Of a stretch of DNA of 64,000 nt, positions 1 through 7,691 are shown in pieces. Both the position numbers and the translations under genes were made by a program. The notes under the pieces are model-generated. The model worked only from the letters and a program-made list of their open reading frames with translations. It was not told the origin of the DNA and did no database searches. Source of the stretch: Polyangiaceae bacterium (lineage in GTDB: Bacteria; Myxococcota_A; Polyangia; Polyangiales; Polyangiaceae); contig JACKEA010000002.1 in the NCBI GenBank assembly GCA_020633235.1, forward strand, positions 186,001 to 250,000, written 5' to 3'. How positions within the stretch are numbered: position 1 is the stretch's first letter; every line of letters begins with the position of its first letter.

Positions 1-1016
1 CCCAGCTCTGCGCGGTGCTCCACCCGCCCCAGCAAGCGGTCCAGACTGGGACGGTCTTCGTACACCACCGGCGCGCCGTCCGACTCGGCGTTGTCCACCA
101 GCACGTTCACTCGGTAGCGCGCGAAGCGGCGCTTGCCGTCGAGGCCCAGGGGGGAGCCGTCGTCCTCCTTGCGCAGCTCGTCCACGCTGTCGAGCACGTC
201 GGCGCGAACGGCGTCGAGGTGGGCGAGCACCGCGGGCTGGTCCGCCCACTTCTTGCGGAGATCCTCCATCAGCTGCTCGACGGTGAAGCTCGTGACCTCG
301 CGTCCGAGAGCGCGCGCCTTGTCGCGCGCTTCCTTGCCCCAGCGCGGCAGCGCGCGCAGCTTTTCGCCGAGCTTCTTCTGAAGCCCCTCCACGACGCCTT
401 CGAGCCGGTCGCGCTCGTCCTTCGGTAGCTTCTCGAAGTCGTCCGGGCTGAGCACCTCGCCTTCCTTCATGGGCGCGAAGCCGACGCCGGACGGCATGCG
501 CACCATGGCGATGCCGGCCGCCTTGGCCTCCGCTTCCACCTCGTGGAACGCCGCTTCCGGCCGGGCGCGGAACTCCTGCTCGATCTCGGCCAAGCGCGCT
601 CGGTAGTCGTCACTCTCGAAGGCGGAGGGGATCCCGGCGCGAAGATCCTCGACCCACTTGTCGACGTCGCGGGACAGCTCCGAGCCGCGCCCGCGGGGCA
701 CGACCAACACCTTGGGCTCCTCTGGACGCCGGAAGTCGTGGACGTACAGGTAGTCCGGCGGCGCTTCGCGCGCTTCCGCCGCATCCGAGAGCACGCTGCG
801 CACGAAGTCGTGCTTGCCGTAGCCGCTCGGTCCGATCACGAACAGGTTGTAGCCGTCTCGTCGTAGGGCGATGGCGAAGCGGGCGGCCTCCACGGCTCGC
901 GCTTGGCCTAGGGGCTCGACCAGCGTGTCGAGCTCGGCGGTGGACTCGAACGGCAGCGCGTTCGGATCCGCCGCTGCGCGCAGCTGAGACAGCGGGAGCC
1001 GCTCGACCGGGGCCAT
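1..1016 (-). CDS. Lon-like ATP-dependent protease (AAA_32 type), 3' end cut by window edge
   Basis: The N-terminal part of a predicted Lon-family ATP-dependent protease of the LonC/AAA_32 kind, which would degrade cytoplasmic proteins. The first ~340 residues are visible. They begin MAPVERLPLSQL, followed by an early P-loop-like GPSGYGKHDFV (about residues 60-70) and the phrases YLYVHDFRRPEEPKVL and a long charged helical region with GVGFAPMKEGEVLS, which I associate with this family. The Ser-Lys protease domain lies beyond the left edge, so catalytic competence cannot be judged. The ATG at 1016 is 3 bases after the stop of the upstream hibernation-factor gene on the same strand, so the two are probably co-transcribed. 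A link between ribosome hibernation and protein quality control is plausible but is inference. Confidence 0.8.
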   Translation of the reverse strand, partial: MAPVERLPLSQLRAAADPNALPFESTAELDTLVEPLGQARAVEAARFAIALRRDGYNLFVIGPSGYGKHDFVRSVLSDAAEAREAPPDYLYVHDFRRPEEPKVLVVPRGRGSELSRDVDKWVEDLRAGIPSAFESDDYRARLAEIEQEFRARPEAAFHEVEAEAKAAGIAMVRMPSGVGFAPMKEGEVLSPDDFEKLPKDERDRLEGVVEGLQKKLGEKLRALPRWGKEARDKARALGREVTSFTVEQLMEDLRKKWADQPAVLAHLDAVRADVLDSVDELRKEDDGSPLGLDGKRRFARYRVNVLVDNAESDGAPVVYEDRPSLDRLLGRVEHRAEL

Positions 1017-1019
1017 GCT

Positions 1020-1364
1020 CTAGCTCGGGCGGCGATGAAGATCGCGCCGGCGATCCTCGTGACTCTCCAGCTGGCGTTGCGCCGCGTCGAACGCGTCACG
1101 AACGGCGACGTACACGTCCTCGTGCGCCGGATCCGAGGAATGCTCTCGGTTGACGACGATCTCCTCGCCGGGGATGGCCAGGTCGATCCGCACCTGAAAC
1201 AGCCGCCCCTTCTGGTGGCTCTTGTGGGGTGCTTCGACCACCACGTGGCAGCCCGTCACCCGCCCGGCGTGACGCCCGAGCTTCTCCGTTCTCTGTCGTA
1301 TCTTGGTTTCGACCGCCTCCGAAGGATCCATGTTCTTGAACGTGATCTGGAGCGGGATCGGCAT
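1020..1364 (-). CDS. hpf: HPF/RaiA (sigma-54 modulation) family ribosome hibernation factor
   Basis: A small ribosome-binding protein that stabilises inactive ribosomes in stationary phase. The ~114-residue product matches the S30AE/RaiA fold: start MPIPLQITFKNMDPSEAVE, the family's basic helix KIRQRTEKLGRH, and the late acidic segment EDVYVAVRDAFDAAQRQL. It has short-HPF length, with no C-terminal dimerisation domain. Two ATGs are adjacent (1367 and 1364). A GAGGTGA Shine-Dalgarno ends just before them, and spacing favours the second, so 1364 is used here. It sits directly upstream of the Lon-like protease gene. The family is very well conserved; the exact sub-class (RaiA or short HPF) is not certain. 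Confidence 0.88.
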   Translation of the reverse strand: MPIPLQITFKNMDPSEAVETKIRQRTEKLGRHAGRVTGCHVVVEAPHKSHQKGRLFQVRIDLAIPGEEIVVNREHSSDPAHEDVYVAVRDAFDAAQRQLESHEDRRRDLHRRPS

Positions 1365-1565
1365 CATTCACCTCGATGGTCGGGAGCTGCAGTGCTCGTG
1401 CCAGCTTGGGGACGCCGGCTTTTCTCCGCAACCCGCAGAAAGCCCCTGGGATTTCCAGGGCCCCGCGCACGGCCTGCGTTCGGCGGGCGCGGGCCACGCA
1501 GCCGTTGCGGACGTCTTCCTGCTCGAAATTCCGCGACTTTTCGGCTACCGTCCGCCGGCTCGAAC

Positions 1566-2096
1566 ATGCGCTATTTCGTGACCATCGACGACGCCGAGCT
1601 GTGCGTCGAGATCAGTGAGCATGCTGGTGGGGGCTACGAGGTACGGCTGCTCGAGGACGCCGACGCGGACGCCGCCAGTGCCAGCAAGCTCGACGCGGAG
1701 GTGTCGGCCCGGGGCGCGGACGACGTGACCGTGCGGGTCGGTTCTCGGGTGTTCGACCTCACGCTGGACGGCAAGGTGCCGGATCTGATCGTGAGCGGCA
1801 GCGGCCACCGCGCCACCCTCAAGGTGGAGACCGCCCGCATGCGCGCGGCGGCGTCGGTGCGCCGCGCGGGGGCCGAGGCGACGGACGGCGTCATCACGTC
1901 GCCGATGCCCGGCAAGGTGGTGAAGCTGCTGGTGGCCGAGGGGGACGAAGTGGAAGCCGGCGCCCCCATCGTCGTGGTGGAAGCCATGAAGATGGAGAAC
2001 GAGCTCAGCGCGCCGAAGGCCGGCACCGTGCAGAAGCTCCACGTGGCTCAAGGAGACACCGTCGAGGGCGGCGCCCGCCTCGTGACGGTCGCGTGA
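1566..2096 (+). CDS. Biotin carboxyl carrier (biotinyl-domain) protein
   Basis: A stand-alone biotin carrier of 176 residues, which carries carboxybiotin between carboxylase and carboxyltransferase subunits of an acyl-CoA or pyruvate carboxylase. The C-terminal biotinyl domain (about residues 105-176) has the diagnostic EAMKMENEL motif, with Lys142 as the predicted biotinylation site, preceded by SPMPGKVVKLLV. The N-terminal half (MRYFVTIDDAELCVEI) resembles the linker half seen in propionyl-CoA carboxylase alpha chains. The ATG at 1566 is preferred because translation further upstream overlaps the divergent hpf gene and gives an unlike sequence. Its stop overlaps the next start (TGATG), which suggests translational coupling. 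The B12 mutase and MeaB at the right end of the window also belong to propionate/C4 acyl-CoA metabolism, but there is no direct linkage. Confidence 0.85.
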   Translation: MRYFVTIDDAELCVEISEHAGGGYEVRLLEDADADAASASKLDAEVSARGADDVTVRVGSRVFDLTLDGKVPDLIVSGSGHRATLKVETARMRAAASVRRAGAEATDGVITSPMPGKVVKLLVAEGDEVEAGAPIVVVEAMKMENELSAPKAGTVQKLHVAQGDTVEGGARLVTVA

Positions 2097-3070
2097 TGCT
2101 TCCCAAGCTCCGCCTCGCCCACCTTCCGACTCCCCTGTGGCACTCCGATGCTCTGGACGAGCTGGTCGGCGCCCAGGTGTGGGTGAAGCGCGACGACATG
2201 AGCGCCGGCGCGGAGGCCGGGAACAAGATCCGCAAGCTCGAGTACCTGCTCGCCGACGCCCTCGAGCGCGGCGCCAGCCACGTGATCACCTGCGGCGGCG
2301 ATCAATCGAACCACGCCCGAGCCACAGCGCTCTTGTGCGCACGGCTGGAGCTGAACGCCGTCTTGTTCCTGCGCACCACGCAGTCCGATCCCAAGGTGAA
2401 CGGCAACCTGCTGCTCGATCACATGGCCGGCGCGGAGGTGCGTTTCATCACGCCGGAGGACTACCGCCGCCGGGCGGAGGTGATGGCGGACGCCGCGCGA
2501 GCGCTCGAAAAAGACGGCCGCATGTCCGTGGTCATCCCCGAGGGCGGCAGCAACGGTCTCGGCGCCCTCGGCTACGTGGATGCCATGCGCGAGGTGCGCC
2601 AGCAGCTCGACCTCGGCCTCGCGGGACGAAACCTCGGCTTCGACGCCATCGTCTCCGCCTGCGGCTCGGGGGGTACTGCCGCCGGCCTCGCCCTCGGCGC
2701 GCAGGAGTGGGGCATCGCACCGGAGGTCCACGCCATGGCGGTGTGTGACGACGCCGCCTACTTCGAAAGCGTGATCGGCCGCATCGTGCTGGAAGCCATC
2801 GCCGTGGACCCGAGCCTGGGCCACACCGCCAAGATCGTGGTCCACGATGGGTTCAAGGGTCCCGCCTACGCCGTGGCCAGCGCCGAGCAGAAGCGTTTCA
2901 TCGTGGAGGTCGCCCGGCGCACCGGACTGGTGCTCGATCCCGTGTACACGGGCAAAGCCCTGTTCGGGCTATCGCGTCTCAGCGAAAAGCCCGAACGCGT
3001 GCTCTTCATCCACACCGGCGGGCTCCCGGGCCTGTTGGCTCAGAGCAAGGCCATCCGCGAAGCGCTGTAG
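2096..3070 (+). CDS. D-cysteine desulfhydrase / ACC deaminase family PLP enzyme
   Basis: A fold-type II pyridoxal-phosphate enzyme of 324 residues. Family members degrade D-cysteine to pyruvate, sulfide and ammonia, or deaminate 1-aminocyclopropane-1-carboxylate. Visible features are VWVKRDDMSAGAEAGNK with the PLP lysine in GNKIRKLEYLL, the substrate-loop CGGDQSNHARA, the phosphate-binding Gly-rich ACGSGGTAAGLALG, and the terminal FIHTGGLPGLLA typical of the family. Length matches the family. The ATG at 2096 overlaps the biotin-carrier stop; a GTG three bases earlier is in frame. Sequence alone cannot separate D-cysteine desulfhydrase from ACC deaminase, though the former is the usual annotation outside plant-associated bacteria. 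Confidence 0.85.
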   Translation: MLPKLRLAHLPTPLWHSDALDELVGAQVWVKRDDMSAGAEAGNKIRKLEYLLADALERGASHVITCGGDQSNHARATALLCARLELNAVLFLRTTQSDPKVNGNLLLDHMAGAEVRFITPEDYRRRAEVMADAARALEKDGRMSVVIPEGGSNGLGALGYVDAMREVRQQLDLGLAGRNLGFDAIVSACGSGGTAAGLALGAQEWGIAPEVHAMAVCDDAAYFESVIGRIVLEAIAVDPSLGHTAKIVVHDGFKGPAYAVASAEQKRFIVEVARRTGLVLDPVYTGKALFGLSRLSEKPERVLFIHTGGLPGLLAQSKAIREAL

Positions 3071-3182
3071 CTCGCGCCGGACCAACAAGAATCGGCTCTC
3101 CTCACACATTCGTGGGTGCATGAGGAGGGCTCAGAGGAACGTGCCACTCGACTGGGCAACGGTTTTTCTGGTCCGGCGCGGC
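3071..3182. repeat. Inverted-repeat element, copy 1 of the GGTCCGSCGCGG family
   Basis: The arms are 3071-3090 (reverse complement reads TCTTGTTGGTCCGGCGCGAG) and 3163-3182 (TTTTTCTGGTCCGGCGCGGC), face to face and separated by about 70 bases. The core GGTCCGGCGCG is the same in both. Related arms occur elsewhere in the window (around 13.66, 14.49, 26.9, 40.4, 52.04, 57.5 and 58.05 kb). The element starts right after the stop codon of the PLP enzyme gene. Confidence 0.6.
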
Positions 3183-3733
3183 AAAGGGCCGAAGCGTCCC
3201 CTCTGCGCGGAACTAGAGACGACATTCGCGAGTGAAGGCTGGCGAGCTCAGCGCGGCGTGAGTCTGCGCAGAGGTCGCAAGGACCGAAGGCCGTCCCGCG
3301 CGGACAAGCGTGAACCCCGGAGCGTCGGGCGGACGTGCGCCCCTGCGCGCATCGTGACGCGAGACGCAGTGGTGAGGCATTGCGCGCCCGAAATCCTGTC
3401 TACTGAATTCGACATCGCGTCGCGATTTTATTCGGGGGGCTCACGCCACGCGCTGCGCGGGTTCCATTCGCTGGCGAAGGTCACGCATCTGAACGGCGAC
3501 ACCTCTCCCAAACCCCTTCTGCTTTGTGCGTCAAAGAAGCACCGGGCTCGATTGCGGAGCGCCTCTCTTCGCCTCTTTCCCGAGGGCCGAAACGCGGGGA
3601 CCGGCGCACCAAGGCCAACGATTCCTCGGCCATGAAGATGTCAGGAGAGCCAAAAAACCCCTGCTTGCCCTGGGGATGCCCTCCGGGTCGCTTCCCCGAG
3701 AGTTTGTCGCTGCGCCGCGGGCACGCCGCGGCC
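3071..3733. other. 663-bp non-coding interval with repeat-family copies
   Basis: No convincing gene is visible: open frames here lack start context and family-like composition. The interval begins with an inverted pair: 3071-3090, the complement of TTGTTGGTCCGGCGCG, and 3163-3182, TTTCTGGTCCGGCGCGG. These could form a ~110-base hairpin element directly after the PLP enzyme gene. A third copy, TTTGTCGCTGCGCCGCGG, lies at 3703-3720, just 3' of the minus-strand gene ending at 3734. The stretch 3400-3440 is relatively AT-rich. The middle (3190-3690) shows nothing I can name. Confidence 0.6.
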
Positions 3734-4000
3734 TCAGTGGTGCTCGAGGATCAGGCGCGTCTTGGCAAACAGCGCCGCCACGCCCGTACGACCGGGAATG
3801 TCGGCCACGCGATCGAGCACGTCGAGAGCCTCTGCCAGAGTCCAGGACAGGCCGGCGAGGCGGAGCGTGAGGGCCGCGGCCCGCACCAGCTCCTCGGCGC
3901 TCGGACGCCCGAGCCCCTCCGCCAACAGCGACACCACTTCCTCGCGCTGCACCGCACGGGGCGTGGACGACGTGGTGTGGCTGGGGAAGTCGAAGGGCAC
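3734..4000 (-). CDS. Small hypothetical protein, 88 residues
   Basis: I do not recognise this protein. It begins MPFDFPSHTTSSTPRAV and is mostly helical, with AEELVRAAALTLRLAGLSW, then TLAEALDVLDRVADIPG and a final FAKTRLILEHH. There is no signal peptide, no membrane segment and no cysteines. The amino-acid composition looks like a genuine protein, rich in hydrophobic/charged alternation rather than the Arg/Ala/Gly/Pro noise of shadow frames. It lies between a non-coding stretch and the ECF sigma factor gene on the same strand. A repeat-family copy sits just after its stop. It could be a small regulatory or structural protein. Confidence 0.55.
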   Translation of the reverse strand: MPFDFPSHTTSSTPRAVQREEVVSLLAEGLGRPSAEELVRAAALTLRLAGLSWTLAEALDVLDRVADIPGRTGVAALFAKTRLILEHH

Positions 4001-4089
4001 GGGAGGCTCCCGTATCCCCGAACGGCCCCACCCCTGAACGCTTTAGCTTGCGACAGAAAGGGCTGATGGCTGATCCCGGCCCGGCCGGT

Positions 4090-4890
4090 TCAGGGCTTCT
4101 GCTCTTCGGCCCAAGACTGCAGCGCCCGGCGCACGTGGAGCTGCAGAGTGACGGGAACTTCCGCCTTTCTCACGGTGCGGCAGGCGACCAAGGCCGTCTT
4201 CAAGGCCTGACAGGCGGCGCCGCAGTGCGGACACGCGGCGAGGTGCTGCTCCATGCTGGCGCAATCGTCGGGGCCCAGATCGCCGTCGGCATAGCGCGAC
4301 CACAGCTCCACCACGTCCGGACAGTCTCCGTCCCGCGGCATCGGCGTGGGGTCCGGCTCCAGCACCGGCCGGAGGGCATCCCGCAAGGCGGAGCGCGCCC
4401 GATGCAGGCGGCTCTTCACCGCGTCCACGCTGGTACCCAGTGCGTGCGCCGCCTCCGGCGCCGTGAGGCCCTCGACGTCGCGCAGCAGGATCACCTCGCG
4501 GTGCTCGTCACTCAGCGAATCCAGCGCCCGGGACAGCGCGCTCCCGAGCTCTGACGACTCCGCATGCTGTTCCGGTGTGGGCGCGGGATCGACGCGTTCG
4601 CGAACCGCCTCTTCCGCGACCGGCGGGCGGTTCTTCAGCCCCCGCCGCCGCCGCGAGCACGCGCTGCGCGCCAGGGCGAACACCCAGCTCGACAACGACG
4701 CGCGGCCCTCGAACTGGTCGAGGTGCGTGGCCACGTTGATCAGCGTGTCCTGCACCACGTCGTCGGCGTCGTGATCGCTGCCGCACATGCGGCGACCGAA
4801 ACGGTGCACCTGAGGGGCGACGTCCGCCAGCAGCTCTTCCATGGCGGCGGCGTCGCCGCGCCGGGCTCGGTCAACGAGGGAGCTCGACAT
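4090..4890 (-). CDS. ECF sigma factor with C-terminal Cys-rich (zf-HC2-like) domain
   Basis: An extracytoplasmic-function RNA polymerase sigma factor, 266 residues, longer than the usual ~190 because of an added metal-binding-type tail. Region 2 (about residues 15-90) has CGSDHDADDVVQDTLINV and LSSWVFALARSACSRRRR; region 4 (about 115-170) has LDSLSDEHREVILLRDVEG and the helix-turn-helix GTSVDAVKSRLHRARSALR. After residue ~185 comes an anti-sigma-like zinc-finger module: GDCPDVVELWSRY, then DDCASMEQHLAACPHCG and further cysteines, six Cys and one His in all. Domain order recalls Myxococcus CorE (ECF44-type), whose Cys-rich tail senses copper. No separate anti-sigma gene is adjacent, so self-contained metal or redox sensing is a reasonable inference. 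Confidence 0.88.
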   Translation of the reverse strand: MSSSLVDRARRGDAAAMEELLADVAPQVHRFGRRMCGSDHDADDVVQDTLINVATHLDQFEGRASLSSWVFALARSACSRRRRGLKNRPPVAEEAVRERVDPAPTPEQHAESSELGSALSRALDSLSDEHREVILLRDVEGLTAPEAAHALGTSVDAVKSRLHRARSALRDALRPVLEPDPTPMPRDGDCPDVVELWSRYADGDLGPDDCASMEQHLAACPHCGAACQALKTALVACRTVRKAEVPVTLQLHVRRALQSWAEEQKP

Positions 4891-4974
4891 GACCCGTAAC
4901 CATAGTCCGACCTCGGCCCAAGGCCATGTCCCGAAGCTCGATTTTCATGTCGGCCCGGCGCGATGCCCGGCGCG

Positions 4975-5409
4975 CTACTGAGGTTCCACGTTCACTTTGA
5001 CGTCGAGCCCCTCACGCACGCTCTGGGTCACCACGCAGAAGTCCTCGAAGGTCTCCAGGCACTTGTCGATCTTTTCGCCCGTTGCGCTGAGCTTGGGCCG
5101 GACCGTCACTTCCATGTGCCCGATGCGAAGCCGGCGGTTCTCGTTTCGGGTGAGCTCCACCTTCACGTCGCTCTTGATGTCCTCGAGCTTCACCCCGGCG
5201 CGGCTCAGGCAGAAGAGCAGGCTCGCCGACAAGCAGTTGCCCACGGCAGCGGCCAAGATGCGCGCGGCGTTGGGCGCGCGGTCCTGGCTCAGGGGCGCCG
5301 GCTCGTCGAGCATCAAGCTCTCGTACTGTTCCTTGTCGAACTTGACGCGGAACTCGTAACCGTCGACCTGCTCGATGGCGATCGAGAATTCACCCACGTG
5401 TTGGCTCAT
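4975..5409 (-). CDS. OsmC/Ohr-family thiol peroxidase-like protein
   Basis: A 144-residue OsmC-superfamily protein; members reduce organic hydroperoxides or fatty-acid hydroperoxides with a Cys pair. Both expected cysteines are present: Cys59 in AAAVGNCLSASL and the second in FEDFCVVTQSVREG. It also has the typical RIGHMEVTVRPKL strand. It is the third gene of a minus-strand operon after thioredoxin and a small CPLC membrane protein. Its ATG at 5409 lies 20 bases inside the upstream gene, which indicates coupling. Thioredoxin may be its reductant, although Ohr proteins more often use lipoylated proteins; that part is inference. Confidence 0.88.
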   Translation of the reverse strand: MSQHVGEFSIAIEQVDGYEFRVKFDKEQYESLMLDEPAPLSQDRAPNAARILAAAVGNCLSASLLFCLSRAGVKLEDIKSDVKVELTRNENRRLRIGHMEVTVRPKLSATGEKIDKCLETFEDFCVVTQSVREGLDVKVNVEPQ

Positions 5410-5677
5410 CTTCTCCTCCTGACGGACTCTGAGCTTCGGAGTCTGTCACGGAGCCGGCGCGGGACGCCATCCGTGCGGCGCGCACTCGGCGCACCAGACC
5501 GACACCGATCAGGGCTGGCGTGGCGACCACGCACAAGGGGCACGTGGCGCCGAGCAGCACCGCCCCTGCGGCGCCCACGGCGCCAACGGACAGCCCCATG
5601 GCCAAGAACTCGTTGGCCGCGCGCTTCTCGCGCTCCGGGGCGTCCGGCGTCGGCGTCTCCTCGGCTTCGTCGGTCAC
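5390..5677 (-). CDS. Small membrane protein with CPLC motif, in thioredoxin-OsmC operon
   Basis: A predicted 95-residue protein read from a GTG at 5677 that overlaps the thioredoxin stop as GTGA. Residues 1-25 are acidic (TDEAEETPTPDAPEREK). Two hydrophobic stretches follow, NEFLAMGLSVGAVGAAGAVL and CVVATPALIGVGLV, with a Cys-Pro-Leu-Cys pair at about residues 46-49 between or inside them. A charged tail ends in SGGEDEPTRG. The tight overlaps at both ends and the CxxC motif suggest a membrane redox or metal-handling partner of the adjacent thioredoxin and OsmC. I do not recognise the family. The assignment as a gene rests on the overlaps and on the membrane-protein character of this frame. 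Confidence 0.6.
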   Translation of the reverse strand: MTDEAEETPTPDAPEREKRAANEFLAMGLSVGAVGAAGAVLLGATCPLCVVATPALIGVGLVRRVRAARMASRAGSVTDSEAQSPSGGEDEPTRG

Positions 5678-6063
5678 GCGGTCGTCGCCGTCGGCTGCTC
5701 GCCCTTCGCCTTCTCTTCGGCGAGCTTCTGGCGGATCTCGTCCATGTCGAGCTCGCGCACGCGCTCGACCAGCTTGTCCAGGGTCAGCGCCGGAACCATG
5801 CCGGGTTGCTCGAAGAGCAGGATGCCGTCGCGGAACACCATCAGGGTCGGGATGGCGGTGATGCCGAAGGCCTGCGCCAGCTCGGGCTGTGCCTCGGTGT
5901 CCACCTTGCCCCAGGTGGCATCCGTGTGACGGGCCGCGGCGCGCTCGTAGATCGGCGCGAATGCGCGACAGGGACCGCACCAGGACGCCCACCAGTCCAG
6001 GAAAACGATTCCTTCACCCACGGTTTCGTCGAAGTTCTCTTTGGTGATTTCTGTAGTGTGCAT
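5674..6063 (-). CDS. trxA: Thioredoxin
   Basis: A cytoplasmic dithiol-disulfide oxidoreductase, 129 residues. The active site WCGPC is at residues 28-32 (DWWASWCGPCRAFAPIYE), the cis-proline loop is AIPTLMVFRDG, and the fold-conserved GKVDTEAQPELAQAFGI is present. The C-terminus carries an extra charged helix and tail (MDEIRQKLAEEKAKGEQ) beyond the usual ~108 residues. The ATG at 6063 is chosen because the upstream in-frame extension has no thioredoxin character and runs into the divergent promoter region. It is the first gene of an operon with a CPLC membrane protein and OsmC, and it is divergent from an FHA gene ~117 bases away. Confidence 0.93.
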   Translation of the reverse strand: MHTTEITKENFDETVGEGIVFLDWWASWCGPCRAFAPIYERAAARHTDATWGKVDTEAQPELAQAFGITAIPTLMVFRDGILLFEQPGMVPALTLDKLVERVRELDMDEIRQKLAEEKAKGEQPTATTA

Positions 6064-6180
6064 TGGCCTCGCCTCGGTGTTTAGGAGCCACGGCGGCGCT
6101 AAAAGGGTTCGGCAGCCGGAAATTGGCCGACCAAAACTCCCACTTTGTCGTGAGACCACGTTGATTTAGCCTAGTACGCC
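6064..6180. promoter_or_regulatory. Divergent promoter region between trxA and an FHA gene
   Basis: This 117-base stretch separates divergent genes. It is locally AT-richer (for example AAAACTCCCACTTTG and GTTGATTTAGCCTAGTA just before the FHA start). Both operons must be driven from here. I cannot identify specific -35/-10 boxes with confidence. Confidence 0.4.
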
Positions 6181-6798
6181 GTGATCCTGTGGCTCGAGCA
6201 CCGCGGTATGCGCTACCGCATCCACGAAGGGGAGACCCTCGTGGGCCGCGGCAGCCGCGTGGCGTTCTTCCTCGACGAGCCCAGCGTGTCGCGGGAGCAC
6301 GCGCTGATCCGCCGCGTGGGGGACAAGGTCAGCGTGACGGATCTGGGAAGCAGCAACGGCACCTTCGTCAACGGGGACCGCGTGGTGAAGACCCGGGGCC
6401 TCGACCTGGGGGACACCATTCGCCTGGGCGCCGCGGAGCTCAAGTTCGGCGTGACTCGAGGGCCCGTCGTCTCCAGCATGTCGCCCGGAATCGAGCTCAT
6501 CGAGCAGCGCGTGGAGCGGCGCCCGGTGATGGACCTCAGCACCGAGCCTCAGTTCGGGTCGCTGGACGTGCTCGAGACCCTGATCGCGAGCCCCGAGGCA
6601 GCGGAGGATCCGCGAGAGCTGGCAGCGATGATCCGTTCGTCGGTCGATCGACTGCTCGAGAACCTCGATCGCCGCAACACGCCGCTGGGGCCCGATCAGC
6701 GCGCCCGCCTGCTCACCATCGTCGAGGTGGTGAGCGATTGGTTCCCCGACGGATCGCTGAGCGACTGGCAGAGCTCGATCCGCAACCGCGTGGGCTGA
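6181..6798 (+). CDS. FHA-domain protein
   Basis: A 205-residue protein starting with GTG at 6181. The forkhead-associated domain occupies about residues 3-90, with the phosphothreonine-binding signature intact: TLVGRGSRVAFFLDEPSVSR, EHALIRRVGD and LGSSNGTFVNG. Such domains bind phosphothreonine peptides made by Ser/Thr kinases, of which this window encodes two. The C-terminal half is predominantly helical (EDPRELAAMIRSSVDRLLEN) with no recognised domain. The gene converges on a PAP2 phosphatase gene, with only two bases between the stops. A role as a kinase-signalling adaptor follows from the family; the partner is unknown. Confidence 0.87.
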   Translation: MILWLEHRGMRYRIHEGETLVGRGSRVAFFLDEPSVSREHALIRRVGDKVSVTDLGSSNGTFVNGDRVVKTRGLDLGDTIRLGAAELKFGVTRGPVVSSMSPGIELIEQRVERRPVMDLSTEPQFGSLDVLETLIASPEAAEDPRELAAMIRSSVDRLLENLDRRNTPLGPDQRARLLTIVEVVSDWFPDGSLSDWQSSIRNRVG

Positions 6799-6800
6799 GC

Positions 6801-7676
6801 TCAGAACAAGCCGTTCAGCGTCAGGCCGCCGCCGCCCTCGGTGGGCAGCACGCCCACCCACACCGGCCGCTGCTTGAGCTGCGCTTCGCGGTGCAAGTGC
6901 GGCACGATCACGCCGATCCCGATACCGGCCATGGCGCCGGCAATCACGTCAGTCGGGAAGTGGACGCCTCCGCGGACACGCCCCCAACACACGACCGTGG
7001 TCACCGCCGTGCCGCCGGCCAGGGTGAGGTAGCCGCGGGTCGGGCCGGAACGCACGAAGGCGAGGTAGGTGGCCGTGGACGAAAGAGCCGCGGTCATCGA
7101 TGCGTGGCCGGAGAAGAACGACAGCGCGGAGTTGGTGCTCGTGACCTCCGGCGCGGTACCGCCCTGGGCGACGATCTCGTCGCGCTCACGGTAGGCGCTG
7201 GGACGCGGCCGGCGCACGGCGAGCTTCGCGAGGTTCGTCACGGCGCCGGTGACGGCGGCGGTCTCCGCATACATGATGAGGTCCACCCAGCCCGCCTCGG
7301 CGCCATCCGCCACACCGGTGTAGACGGAGTCCCCGACGGCGTAGGCCACGCTGGAATACAGCCCCACGTTGGAGATCGTGCGTGCGGTAGCGCTCGGCTC
7401 TTGGTGCACCACACCGCGGTCGATGGATAGCAGTCGGTCCGTGGGACCGGGCTGTTGTGGGGTGAGCTCTTCCGTCGAGATGATCTGATTGAGGAGCAGC
7501 GCGAAGCCACCGGAGATGCTCAAGATGCCGCCGTCGAGCAAGGGATCCGCGATGAACCGCGCGCGCCCCTCGGGCGGAGGCTCCAGCGTCTTGGGCTTCA
7601 GCGGTTTGTCTTCCGCCCGGGCGGAGGCGGCGAGGACAAGGGGGAACAGGGCTGCCGAAATGATCGAGATACGCAA
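6801..7676 (-). CDS. PAP2-family phosphatase, secreted/membrane
   Basis: A 291-residue phosphatidic-acid-phosphatase-type protein. An N-terminal signal peptide (MRISIISAALFPLVLAASARA) is followed by hydrophobic helices. The three catalytic motifs are visible: KLAVRRPRP (motif 1, KxxxxxxRP), SFFSGHAS (motif 2) and GRVRGGVHFPTDVIAG (motif 3; consensus SRxxxGxHxxxD, here with Gly for the first Ser). Enzymes of this family dephosphorylate lipid phosphates such as undecaprenyl diphosphate or phosphatidate at the membrane. The C-terminus ends in a Gly-rich strand, GGGGLTLNGLF. The substrate is not deducible from sequence. Confidence 0.87.
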   Translation of the reverse strand: MRISIISAALFPLVLAASARAEDKPLKPKTLEPPPEGRARFIADPLLDGGILSISGGFALLLNQIISTEELTPQQPGPTDRLLSIDRGVVHQEPSATARTISNVGLYSSVAYAVGDSVYTGVADGAEAGWVDLIMYAETAAVTGAVTNLAKLAVRRPRPSAYRERDEIVAQGGTAPEVTSTNSALSFFSGHASMTAALSSTATYLAFVRSGPTRGYLTLAGGTAVTTVVCWGRVRGGVHFPTDVIAGAMAGIGIGVIVPHLHREAQLKQRPVWVGVLPTEGGGGLTLNGLF

Positions 7677-7691
7677 TGACTGATCCAGGTC

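Noticed and set aside
1035..1565. In-frame extension upstream of the biotin carrier
   Set aside because: It runs antisense to the hibernation-factor gene and lacks family likeness; ATG 1566 gives the standard N-terminus.
3190..3700. Open frames in the 663-bp interval after the PLP enzyme
   Set aside because: They have no ribosome-binding site or recognisable composition, and the frames on both strands read as basic/Pro-rich noise.
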